NCBI GenBank assembly: GCA_030041175.1
Contig: JASHOK010000043.1
Location: 1-49,905, forward strand
Direction: 5' to 3'
DNA from: Thermoplasmata archaeon
Lineage (GTDB): Archaea; Thermoplasmatota; Thermoplasmata; Lutacidiplasmatales; UBA184
Length of the DNA: 49,905 bases
A program made the position numbers and the translations under genes. Each line of letters begins with the position of its first letter. The stretch's first letter is position 1. This document shows, piece after piece, positions 29,314 to 37,781 of this stretch. The notes under the pieces were generated by a model. It saw only the letters and a program-made list of their open reading frames with translations. It made no database searches and was not told where the DNA came from.

Positions 29314-30406
29314 CGAGCCTGAAGTGCGCATCGACGCCCTCGCGCCGACCTTCGACCTCGCTGCACAGATCTACGCCCAGCTCACGAAGGGCGAGGTCCC
29401 GCGGATGCGGCTGCCGCTCCGGACCAAGCAGAACATTCAGTTTCAGCTCAAGGAGGGCGTCTGGCGGCTCGGCCGGGGAACGGGTACGCGGTCGGCCCGG
29501 AAGCTCGACGGCGCGCTGATGCTGCTGCGGACGTTCTACCTGGTGGACTTCATCCACGAGATGGCCAGGGACCGGAAGACCTCCACGCTGCGGGAGCTCT
29601 ACTACATCTCCGAGCAGTGGAAGGACGCCAAGTTCCACAGCGAGGACGAGTCGAACCTGCTGATCGAGGACCTCGAGGTGCTCTGCACCCGGCTGCGCGA
29701 GGACTTCCGTCTGCATCCGGAGGAGAACGGCGCCTCGGTGATCGGAGACCTCACGCTCGAGGAGACGAACCGGAAGGGGGTCGTCAAACGCATCAACTGC
29801 CGGGACGATGTGGGCGACGGCGGCTACGCCTTGCCGTTCAATGTCGAGAAGGAGAAGGTCAAGCTCCGCGCCACGAACGCCAAGTTCGTCCTAGCGATCG
29901 AGTGCGGCGGCATGGTGGACCGGCTCGCCGAGAACGGGTTCGACGAGGCGCAGGATGCGCTGCTCGTTCACCTCAAGGGCCAGCCGGCCCGGTCGACTCG
30001 GCGGTTCCTGAAGCGGCTCAACGAGGAGCTCAAGCTACCGGTGGTCGTGTTCACGGATGGGGACCCGTGGTCGTTCCGGATCTTCGCCTCAGTGGCCTAC
30101 GGGGCCATCAAGACGGCCCACATCTCGCACTATCTGGCCACGCCCGGTGCCGAGTTTCTCGGCGTGACCGCCTCGGACATCGAGAACTACGAGCTCCCCT
30201 CGGACACGCTCACGGACCAGGACACCCGCGCCCTCCACGCGATGCAGACCGACCCCCGGTTCGGGACGGCCGACTGGCGCAGCGAGATCGACCTCATGCT
30301 GAAGAACGGGAAGAAGGCCGAGCAGCAGTCGCTGGCGAAGTACGGGCTCAACTACGTCACGGAGACGTATCTCCCCGAGAAGCTCGCCGAAATGAGCGTG
30401 ATCTAG
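29273..30406 (+). CDS. top6A: DNA topoisomerase VI subunit A (Spo11-like)
   Basis: [24 protein letters not shown] catalytic Tyr motif; [26 protein letters not shown]; overlaps top6B by 41 nt. Confidence 0.96.
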   Translation: MAPKRPPASKKTTDEPEVRIDALAPTFDLAAQIYAQLTKGEVPRMRLPLRTKQNIQFQLKEGVWRLGRGTGTRSARKLDGALMLLRTFYLVDFIHEMARDRKTSTLRELYYISEQWKDAKFHSEDESNLLIEDLEVLCTRLREDFRLHPEENGASVIGDLTLEETNRKGVVKRINCRDDVGDGGYALPFNVEKEKVKLRATNAKFVLAIECGGMVDRLAENGFDEAQDALLVHLKGQPARSTRRFLKRLNEELKLPVVVFTDGDPWSFRIFASVAYGAIKTAHISHYLATPGAEFLGVTASDIENYELPSDTLTDQDTRALHAMQTDPRFGTADWRSEIDLMLKNGKKAEQQSLAKYGLNYVTETYLPEKLAEMSVI

Positions 30407-30840
30407 GCCCCGCGTTCCGCCGCCGGTGGAACCCCCAGCACCCGGCGCCCTTCATGGCCCAGGAGCCGGCCCTCCTCGCCCTTGGGCAGGTAGAGCCGGT
30501 GGCCGCCCGCCAGCGCGAGTCGGTGCCAGTCGATGCCCTGGTCCCGAAACTCTTCGGGCTCGAGGAGCGTGGCCCCCGCAGCCCGCCGGCGGGCGGGGCC
30601 GGCGGTCCCGCCCGGGGCGATGAGCAGCAACGTGTCCGACGCCTCCTCGTAGTGGACCCACTCCCGCGGGACGACGACCCGCATCCGCACCAGCTCCGGT
30701 CGGAGCTTGGCCTCCGACTCCGTCTCGGTCCGGCCGAAGACGGCGTATTCCAGGTCGCCCACGACGACCGTAGAATCGTAGTCGAAGCTCTTCCCGGCGA
30801 ACTGGAGGACGTTCATCGAGAGGGTCTCGTCGTCGACCAT
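30403..30840 (-). CDS. Hypothetical protein
   Basis: Open frame between top6A and eL41; stop codon shares CTAG with top6A stop. Confidence 0.5.
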   Translation of the reverse strand: MVDDETLSMNVLQFAGKSFDYDSTVVVGDLEYAVFGRTETESEAKLRPELVRMRVVVPREWVHYEEASDTLLLIAPGGTAGPARRRAAGATLLEPEEFRDQGIDWHRLALAGGHRLYLPKGEEGRLLGHEGRRVLGVPPAAERGA

Positions 30841-30933
30841 GGGCGGGCCACCGGTGCAGCGTACTTAATCCGGGGGTCACCCGTCGGAGGCGCACCCGGC
30901 CCGCCGGCGGCCGGCGCTTCGCCCTCGGAGCGG

Positions 30934-30940
30934 TTATAAA
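30934..30940 (+). promoter_or_regulatory. TATA box upstream of eL41
   Basis: ttataaa in GC-rich context about 47 nt before ATG at 30981. Confidence 0.55.
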
Positions 30941-31019
30941 CCGAAGGGAATACCCCGCCTCGTCCTCGAGCGCGAACTGGATGAAACGGAGTTCCCGAGT
31001 CTGGAAGAAGCGCGGCCAC

Positions 31020-31088
31020 ATGCGCTGGAAGTGGCGTAAGAAGCGGATGCGCCGGCGCAAGCGCGCGCAGAAGATGCGGAAGCAGTAG
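31020..31088 (+). CDS. Ribosomal protein eL41 (L41e); possible in-frame N-terminal start at 30981
   Basis: MRWKWRKKRMRRRKRAQKMRKQ stop; matches the known L41e pattern M-R-x-K-W-R-K-K-R-M-R-R; too short for the supplied ORF track. Confidence 0.85.
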   Translation: MRWKWRKKRMRRRKRAQKMRKQ

Positions 31089-31116
31089 GGCCGGAGGGCC
31101 TCCTACGGAGCCGGCC

Positions 31117-31320
31117 TCACCAGGCGAGGCGTTCGAGTTCCCGCGACTCTTTGGTGGCCTTCTTCCACTGCTTGTAGTGGTCCTTGCAGAGCGGGGCCCG
31201 CCGTCCCTCTTCGGAAAGGTCGGGGAACGCCTTGCGGACCTCCGACCGGGCGAGCGACCGGACCGCGAACCCGGCACAGCCGGGGATCGTGCATGGCGTG
31301 TCGTCGGCGGGTGGAGTCAC
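31117..31320 (-). CDS. Small putative zinc-binding protein (CxxxxC ... CxxH)
   Basis: DTPCTIPGCAGF...PLCKDHYKQWKKATKE; GTGA overlap with sucD stop. Confidence 0.55.
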   Translation of the reverse strand: MTPPADDTPCTIPGCAGFAVRSLARSEVRKAFPDLSEEGRRAPLCKDHYKQWKKATKESRELERLAW

Positions 31321-32201
31321 CGGTTCCCGGCCTCCCGGAGACGCTGGGCAACGAGCGCCGGGACGTCGTACGGAAAGTCCGCGACCGTGGCGCCGGCCTG
31401 CATCAGTGCGCTACGCTTGCTCGCTGCCGTGCCCCGGCCCCGGGCGATGATCGCCCCTGCATGGCCCATCCGCTTGCCTTCGGGGGCGGAGCGGCCCGCG
31501 ATGTAGGCGACTACGGGCTTCGAGAAGTGCTGGTGGATGTACTCCGCCGCCTCTTCCTCGGCGGTACCTCCGATCTCCCCGACGAGGACCACCAGATCGG
31601 TCTCCGGGTCCTGCTCGAAGAGCGGCAGGGCGTCGACGAAGCTGGTCCCGACCACGGGGTCCCCTCCGAGCCCGATGCAGGTGCTCTGACCGAGACCGAC
31701 CTCTTTGATGCCGTTCACGATTTCATAGGTGAGCGTGCCACTGCGGGAGACCACCCCCACGCGTCCGGGCCGGAAGACCACGTTCGGGATGATGCCGGCC
31801 TTCGCCTTTCCGGGAGCGGCGACTCCCGGACAGTTGGGGCCGATGATTCGGGTGCCGCGCAGCCGACCGTAGTGGAACATGGTGAGCATGTCGTGGAACG
31901 GGATATGCTCGGTCACGATCACCGCGAGGCGGATGCCGGCGTCTGTGGCTTCTACGAAGGCGTCCCGAGCGAACGGCGCGGGCACAAAGATGACGGAGAC
32001 GTTAGCGCCGGTCTTCGCCACGGCGTCCGCCACGGAGTTGAAGACGGGAACGCCCTCGACCTGGGCACCACCCTTGCCCGGCGTCACGCCCGCGACCACC
32101 TGAGTTCCGAACAGTTTCATCTGGACCGTGTGAACCGTCCCCTGGTGACCCGTGATCCCCTGGACCACGACGCGCGTGTCGGAGTCCACGAGGACTGTCA
32201 C
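31317..32201 (-). CDS. sucD: Succinyl-CoA synthetase (ADP/GDP-forming) alpha subunit
   Basis: [71 protein letters not shown] start. Confidence 0.93.
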   Translation of the reverse strand: MTVLVDSDTRVVVQGITGHQGTVHTVQMKLFGTQVVAGVTPGKGGAQVEGVPVFNSVADAVAKTGANVSVIFVPAPFARDAFVEATDAGIRLAVIVTEHIPFHDMLTMFHYGRLRGTRIIGPNCPGVAAPGKAKAGIIPNVVFRPGRVGVVSRSGTLTYEIVNGIKEVGLGQSTCIGLGGDPVVGTSFVDALPLFEQDPETDLVVLVGEIGGTAEEEAAEYIHQHFSKPVVAYIAGRSAPEGKRMGHAGAIIARGRGTAASKRSALMQAGATVADFPYDVPALVAQRLREAGNR

Positions 32202-33346
32202 GATCCACCCCCGGCCTTCCGCTGCTTTTCCGCCTCGACGACCGCTTGGGCCGACGCCTTCAGATCGGAGAGCGCGGTGATGCCGGCAGACTCCAGGATC
32301 TGGCGGCCGAGGTCCTCGTTGTTCCCCCGGATCCGAGCCACGAGAGGAAACCGGTCCGAGTCCGGGACCTGCGTCATGGCGGCGACCAGGCCTTTTGCGA
32401 CTGTATCGCATCGGGTGACGCCACCGAAGATGTTCAGAAAGACCACCGAGGGACGGGCCTTGGCCATCAGCAAAAACGCCTCGGTGACCTTGTTCGGGTC
32501 ATCCGTGCCGCCAAGGTCGAGGAAGACCCCGGGCTTTCCGCCGAACTGAGACAGTACGTCGAGCGTGGCCATGGTAAGCCCTGCGCCATTCGCGATGACT
32601 CCGATGTCTCCATCGAGCTGCACGAACGCGATCTCCTTCTCCCGGGCGATCTCCTCCAGCGGTGTCCGGTCATCCCGGATTTCGGCGTATTCGGGGTGTC
32701 GGAACGAGGCATCGTCCTCGATGATGACCTTGGCGTCGAGGGCGACCAGGTGGCCGTCGACCACGGCCAGGGGGTTGATCTCCACCAATTCCGCGTCCTC
32801 GCGCTGGAAAGCCTGCCAGAGGGCGTCCAATAGGCCTCCGAGCTCCTTGGATGCCGGCGGAGTGAGGGAAAAGACGCCGCCGACCCGGAGCTTCTCATAC
32901 GCCGCGAGGCCCACGAACGGATGTACCGGAACGCGGAGGAGCTGGTCGTCGGCCATCGACTCGATCTCGACCCCGCCCTGCCCACTCGCGATCAGCAAGG
33001 GCACGCGAGCACTTCGGTCCAGGGCGATTGAGAGGTAGAGCTCCCGACCCACGGCCACCTTGGGCTCGAGCAGGAGCTCTTTCACTGTCTCGCCCTTGAA
33101 CTGCATGCCGAGCATGGCGGAGACGACGGCCTGCAGTTCGTCCGGCGTCGAGGCGAACCGTACCGCGCCACCCTTCCCCCGGCCTCCGGCCAGGACCTGC
33201 GCCTTGACGACCACCGGTAGCGCCACCGCGCCCGTGCGGACGACGTCTGCCGCTTCGGCAGCGCTGCGAACCACGCGTCCAGAGGGGATCGGGATTCCGT
33301 ACCGCCGAAAGATCTCCTTCCCGCGCCACTCCGCGAGCTTGACCAC
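32198..33346 (-). CDS. sucC: Succinyl-CoA synthetase beta subunit
   Basis: VKLAEWRGKEIFRRYGIPIPSGRV, VVKAQVLAGGRGKGGAVRFA, NGAGLTMATLDVLSQFGGKPGVFLDLGG. Confidence 0.95.
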   Translation of the reverse strand: MVKLAEWRGKEIFRRYGIPIPSGRVVRSAAEAADVVRTGAVALPVVVKAQVLAGGRGKGGAVRFASTPDELQAVVSAMLGMQFKGETVKELLLEPKVAVGRELYLSIALDRSARVPLLIASGQGGVEIESMADDQLLRVPVHPFVGLAAYEKLRVGGVFSLTPPASKELGGLLDALWQAFQREDAELVEINPLAVVDGHLVALDAKVIIEDDASFRHPEYAEIRDDRTPLEEIAREKEIAFVQLDGDIGVIANGAGLTMATLDVLSQFGGKPGVFLDLGGTDDPNKVTEAFLLMAKARPSVVFLNIFGGVTRCDTVAKGLVAAMTQVPDSDRFPLVARIRGNNEDLGRQILESAGITALSDLKASAQAVVEAEKQRKAGGGS

Positions 33347-33380
33347 GCCTGTCCCTCGGGCGCGCCCGAGCCGGGCCCCT

Positions 33381-33388
33381 TATTTATC
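33381..33388 (-). promoter_or_regulatory. TATA box upstream of sucC
   Basis: minus strand gggataaataag, about 35-40 nt before sucC start. Confidence 0.6.
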
Positions 33389-33412
33389 CCACCGGGGGTC
33401 CGCCGCGCGGAG

Positions 33413-34063
33413 TTGCCGTTGGTATCGGACGTTTCTCTCGGGCTGCTCGTTTTCGCGACCCTTTTCGTCATCGTGGACCCGGTCGGGATGCTGCCGTTCT
33501 TCGTCTCCCTGACGCAAGGATTCTCGCGCGACGATCGACGCTACGTCATCCGCCGCTCCACGATCTTCGCGACGGTCCTGCTGCTGGCCTTTGCCGTGCT
33601 CGGCCGCTACCTCTTCCTGCTCCTTCGGTTCACGGTCTACTCGTTCGAGATCGCCGGGGGGCTCCTGCTCTTCGCCATCGCATTCGACATGCTGTTCGGG
33701 GATACTCCGCGTACCAAGCTGAGCCCGATGGACCGGGACGAGCTGCTCGCTCGCCGGGAAGAGGTGGGGATTGTTCCGCTCGGGATGCCGCTGCTGGCCG
33801 GCCCCGGCGCTATTTCGTCGGTGGTGATCTATGCCGAGTCCGCCGGGGGGAGCATCGTCGCGACCGTCGGCCTTTACGTGGCCATCGTTCTCACGATGGT
33901 GGTCACTTTCGTCGTGCTGCGCCTAGGCATACAAATCCTCGAAAGGGTCGGCCGAGTGGGGCTGATCGCGATCAGCCGCGTGATGGGCCTTTTGCTCGCC
34001 GCGATCGCCGTGCAGTTCGTGATCGGTGGGGTGACCGGCGCATTCGGGCTGACGATCCCATAG
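33413..34063 (+). CDS. MarC family membrane protein
   Basis: FVIVDPVGMLPFFVSLTQGF, GIVPLGMPLLAGPGAISSVVIYAES. Confidence 0.88.
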   Translation: MPLVSDVSLGLLVFATLFVIVDPVGMLPFFVSLTQGFSRDDRRYVIRRSTIFATVLLLAFAVLGRYLFLLLRFTVYSFEIAGGLLLFAIAFDMLFGDTPRTKLSPMDRDELLARREEVGIVPLGMPLLAGPGAISSVVIYAESAGGSIVATVGLYVAIVLTMVVTFVVLRLGIQILERVGRVGLIAISRVMGLLLAAIAVQFVIGGVTGAFGLTIP

Positions 34064-35309
34064 CGACCGGGATCTTGGCGCGGAAGGCCAGGTCCCTGCC
34101 GAGCTCGTCCAGCAACCGGCCGGCCACCTCCGACTTCGGGCCCCGGATCCAGTGGCTTCGACCGTCCTTGCGCAGGAGCAGTACTTCCGCGGTTGGAGCG
34201 CCCATGACGGCGCGGTCGTTCCCGACCACGGCGTCCAGCCCGGCTTCGGAGAGGAGCCGCTGCGACTGCTCCTTGAGCTCCTCCGGACTCCGCCGACTCA
34301 CCAGCTTGAATCCCACCACCAGCCCGGGGGCCGGAACGCGTTCCCGGATCTCGGGCAGGATCTTCGGCGCCGGGCCGAGCGCGAGCGTGAGTTTCGGATG
34401 GGTCCGTGAGTCGATCTTCTCCGCCTGAGCGGTGACCGTATAGTCGGCCAGCGCCGCGGGAATCCAGACGGCCTCGGCGTCTCGGAGCGACGTGGGATCC
34501 TCCCGCACGAGGGCCCGGAGGTCCTCGACGGAGGCCCACCGGTGCGTCGGCACGAAGCTCGGCAACGGCACCGACGCGGAGCCCATCCACAGCGTCACCT
34601 GAGCTCCGCGGAAGTGGGCCTGAGTCGCCAGCGCGACCGCCGTCTCGCCGCTGCTTTCGTTGGTCACGGAGCGCACATCGTCAATCGGTTCGTGCGAGGC
34701 GCCCCCGATGATCAACACCCGACGACCCGCCCAGGGTCCCCGGCCCAGCCGGTGGAGCACCGCGGCCGCCACCTCTTCGGGCGAGGCCACCTTCTCCTCG
34801 TTCTCTTCCCGATGCGGCTCCACGACCTCGACGCCCCAGCTCCGGAGCTGACGCAGGCTGGCCTGCACGGCGGGATTCTCTCCCATGTGCGCATGCATGG
34901 CGGGGGCGATCAGGATCGGTACATGGGCACCCAGAGCGACCGAAGCGAACGAGGTCACCGGGGTGTCGTCGATCCCCGCGGCCATCTTCGAGATCGTATT
35001 GGCGGTCGCCGGGGCGATGAGCAACAGGTCAGCTCGGTGATCCCCCGACCCGATCCAGGTAACATGCTCCACATCCCCGGAGAGCTCCGTGATCGGCGGA
35101 TGCCCGCTCGCGAACTGGAGGCTCTCGGGCGTTACGAGCCGGGCCGCCTCCGCCGACATCACGATCCGGACATCGGCGCCGTGCCGGATCAACTCCCGCA
35201 CGATGCGAGGCACCTCGATAGCGGCGATCGACCCCGATACGCCGACGATGATGCGGGCTCCGGCCAGAAGATGCGACCGTCGTCCGCGGATCTGGTCGCT
35301 GGGATGCAT
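33972..35309 (-). CDS. coaBC: Bifunctional phosphopantothenoylcysteine decarboxylase / phosphopantothenate-cysteine ligase
   Basis: ARIIVGVSGSIAAIEVPRIVREL, APAMHAHMGENPAVQ, LIIGGASHEPIDDVRSVTNESSG; ATG at MHPSDQIRGRRSHLL. Confidence 0.9.
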   Translation of the reverse strand: MHPSDQIRGRRSHLLAGARIIVGVSGSIAAIEVPRIVRELIRHGADVRIVMSAEAARLVTPESLQFASGHPPITELSGDVEHVTWIGSGDHRADLLLIAPATANTISKMAAGIDDTPVTSFASVALGAHVPILIAPAMHAHMGENPAVQASLRQLRSWGVEVVEPHREENEEKVASPEEVAAAVLHRLGRGPWAGRRVLIIGGASHEPIDDVRSVTNESSGETAVALATQAHFRGAQVTLWMGSASVPLPSFVPTHRWASVEDLRALVREDPTSLRDAEAVWIPAALADYTVTAQAEKIDSRTHPKLTLALGPAPKILPEIRERVPAPGLVVGFKLVSRRSPEELKEQSQRLLSEAGLDAVVGNDRAVMGAPTAEVLLLRKDGRSHWIRGPKSEVAGRLLDELGRDLAFRAKIPVAMGSSARMRRSPHRSRTARRSRRAKGPSRG

Positions 35310-35365
35310 CGGATTCTCTCGGGGGCCGGCACCCCCGACCTCCGTGGGGCGCCCCCGCCGCGAGC

Positions 35366-36292
35366 GTGGGCGGCCATATAGCGCGGCGCCCGAAGACGAG
35401 GCTCGGGGTGCTTTATCTGCCCCGCGGTATCGAACGCGCCGTGAGCCCCGGACCCCACCCCTCGTCGCCCGAAGAGGACGAAAGATCCGAGACACCGATC
35501 ATCCCTCTCCCCGTTCTGGCGAACAAGTCCCTGGATACTCCGGAACCCTCGCCGCTGCCCGAGGAGGCCCCGCCGGAACCCCGGCGCGTCCCGCGCGGCG
35601 TCGTCGTGTTTGATCTGGATGGGACGATCCTCGACGACCTGAACCACATCAGCGAGGTCGCGGCCGACGTCATGTCGACGGAGTTCGGCACGCCGCCCGC
35701 GGAGGCTCGGGTGCACTACCTCGCCACGACCGGTCTCCCGTTCGAGGCGCAGCTCGCGCAACTCTATCCGGACGTGGCGCCGGCGGAGCGACATCGCGTC
35801 GCGCTCCGGTTCCACCAGCGGAAGGCCAAGGAGGCGTACGGCACCGCCCACCCGTTCCCGGAGATCCCCCGCGTGCTGAAGCGGCTGGCCCAGGAGCAGT
35901 GGACGCTCGTGATCTCGACCGGAGCGGAGAAGGAGATCGCCGATCTCCTGCTCGAACGCGAGGGGATCCGCTACTGGTTCGAAGCCGTGCTCGGAGCGGG
36001 GCAAGGGACCAAGCGGGAACACCTGGCAGAATACCGCCGCCGGTACCCCGGTGTCCCCGTGTTTCTGGTCGGCGACTCCCGCTTCGACATGGAGGCCGCG
36101 GCTTCGGTCCCCGGCGTCATTGCACTGGGACGGGCCTCGAGCCTCCCCGGATGGGCCCTGGCCCCGAAGGACCTGGAACAGTGGGGCGCCGCCTGGGCCG
36201 ACCACACGCTCGCCCGCCTGCCGGAGGAAGTGGCCCGGCTGACCCGACCCAAACGCCCCCGAGCCACTCGCCGGCGGCCCGCACGAAGGTAG
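35366..36292 (+). CDS. HAD-superfamily hydrolase (start uncertain)
   Basis: VVVFDLDGTILDDLNHI, LVISTGAEKE, VFLVGDSRFDMEAA. Confidence 0.85.
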   Translation: MGGHIARRPKTRLGVLYLPRGIERAVSPGPHPSSPEEDERSETPIIPLPVLANKSLDTPEPSPLPEEAPPEPRRVPRGVVVFDLDGTILDDLNHISEVAADVMSTEFGTPPAEARVHYLATTGLPFEAQLAQLYPDVAPAERHRVALRFHQRKAKEAYGTAHPFPEIPRVLKRLAQEQWTLVISTGAEKEIADLLLEREGIRYWFEAVLGAGQGTKREHLAEYRRRYPGVPVFLVGDSRFDMEAAASVPGVIALGRASSLPGWALAPKDLEQWGAAWADHTLARLPEEVARLTRPKRPRATRRRPARR

Positions 36293-36400
36293 GGCCGGGA
36301 CCGAGACTCTCCGGGGGCGGGGGGTGTCCCCGCTCCCATTTGAACCCGGGTCGAGGGATCCACAGTCCCCCAGGATAGGCCAGACTACCCCATCCCGGCC
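36293..36400 (-). tRNA. tRNA-His (anticodon GUG) with encoded G-1 and a 32-nt T-loop intron (36307-36338)
   Basis: Minus strand G GCCGGGA TG GGGT AGTCTGGCCTA TCCT G GGGGA CTGTGGA TCCCT CGAC CCGGG TTCAAA [intron] T CTCGG TCCCGGC C; 7-bp acceptor stem, G-1:C73 pair, 5-bp anticodon stem, T stem restored only after intron removal. Confidence 0.87.
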
Positions 36401-36483
36401 GCGACCGAATGACAGCCGTCCGGCAGAAAAGGGTTTGCGGCTCTCGAGCAAAGATTCGCGGCGTCCGCGCGTCGGCGACGAGC

Positions 36484-36750
36484 TCAGATCAGACTCTCTT
36501 CCATCACTTCGACGGATTCAACGCCCGGCACCTTGGCGAGCGCCGCTTCCAGGCGGTCGAGTACACCGCCCGCGTCCGGCATCTCGGCGGCCACGAGGAG
36601 CGCCTTGAGACCGAACGCAATGTCCTTGACCTGCATGCCCCGGAGCCGGACTCCCTCCGGCACCGAGCTCTTCACGCCGGCCGCGAGCGCCGTCATGTCC
36701 GTCTCCACTCCGTGCGGCATCAGCCGGAGCAGCACCACGACGTCGCCCAT
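36484..36750 (-). CDS. ef1b: Translation elongation factor 1-beta (aEF-1B)
   Basis: GDVVVLLRLMPHGVETDM...VKDIAFGLKALLV. Confidence 0.9.
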   Translation of the reverse strand: MGDVVVLLRLMPHGVETDMTALAAGVKSSVPEGVRLRGMQVKDIAFGLKALLVAAEMPDAGGVLDRLEAALAKVPGVESVEVMEESLI

Positions 36751-36765
36751 CGAGTCGCCCCGGGA

Positions 36766-36939
36766 CTACGGGCCCACGAAGCCGCAGTTCTTGCACGTAT
36801 AGGGAACGCTCTGGTCCCGGCACCGGGCATCCCGGCCGATGGTCTCCGTGCCACACGAGGGGCAGAGGAAGGCGGTGGCGCCCGGGCCGGTCAGCCCGCG
36901 GCCACAGGACGTGCAGCGAAGCTCCGTACGCGCAAGCAT
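36766..36939 (-). CDS. Small two-zinc-ribbon protein of the type found next to aEF-1beta in archaea
   Basis: LRCTSCGRGLTG...FLCPSCGTE...CRDQSVPYTCKNCGFVGP, four CxxC-type knuckles; immediately upstream of ef1b. Confidence 0.85.
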   Translation of the reverse strand: MLARTELRCTSCGRGLTGPGATAFLCPSCGTETIGRDARCRDQSVPYTCKNCGFVGP

Positions 36940-36947
36940 GCGTCGAC

Positions 36948-37775
36948 CTACCGGTTCCCGGGACGGCGTCCCTGGCGGCGCGCGCCCACGACCGTCCCCC
37001 ATATAAAGACGGCCAGCGCGAAGGCGGCGATCCCGACCCCGATGTCCAGGGATTCGTCCGGTGGTGCGCCGGCGATGTAGAACCGGACCGAGTACTGTTG
37101 GACGCCGCCGGTGAAGGTCACGAAGCCGTGCTCCTCCGCGAGCGACACGGACAGGGTATGCCATCCGGGAGCGAGACTCGCCGTCACGTAGTCGAAGCTG
37201 AACGCATGCGACGTTTCGGCCGAGAGCGTCGGAATGGATACCTGACCCACGGCGACGCCGTCGAGGGTCACGGTCATGTTGAAGGCATTGACCGTGGTCG
37301 TGCCGGAGTAGAGCGTGCCGGCGAGGACGTATGGCGCCACCACCCGGATCTGCGTCGTGATGTTCGCGGAGACGTTGGTGCCCGCATAGCTCGAGGTGAG
37401 CTCGACCCGGAGCGTGACGACCTCCACCAGGCTGGGGGCGGTGAATCGGAGGATCTCGGAGCCGTTGATCAGGACCCCGGTCGGCGGTTGGATCGATGCC
37501 GTCGAGACATTGTTTCCCGAGAGCGTTGCGTTGAACGTGATGTTGCCGACGAGCGTTCCGTTGGCCGCCTCGGCCGGTCCGCCGGTTCCGTTCACGACGT
37601 AGTCGGCCGTCAGCGATTCTCCCACGACGGCCGGGCCGGTGATCGTCCCGGTCACCGCCGGATAATCGGAGGCTCGCGCCATCCCGCCCGCCCCGAGGAC
37701 CAGGGCGGAAAGCACGAGCGCCAGGACGAGCCCCGAGCTCAGACCCCGAAGCGCCCACGGAGAACGACTAACCAT
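36948..37775 (-). CDS. Secreted, C-terminally membrane-anchored Ig/beta-sandwich-like protein
   Basis: N-terminal signal-like helix (LSSGLVLALVLSALVLGAGGMARA), Thr/Asn-rich extracellular part, C-terminal TM (IGVGIAAFALAVFIWGTVVGARRQGRR). Confidence 0.75.
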   Translation of the reverse strand: MVSRSPWALRGLSSGLVLALVLSALVLGAGGMARASDYPAVTGTITGPAVVGESLTADYVVNGTGGPAEAANGTLVGNITFNATLSGNNVSTASIQPPTGVLINGSEILRFTAPSLVEVVTLRVELTSSYAGTNVSANITTQIRVVAPYVLAGTLYSGTTTVNAFNMTVTLDGVAVGQVSIPTLSAETSHAFSFDYVTASLAPGWHTLSVSLAEEHGFVTFTGGVQQYSVRFYIAGAPPDESLDIGVGIAAFALAVFIWGTVVGARRQGRRPGNR

Positions 37776-37781
37776 CCGAGT

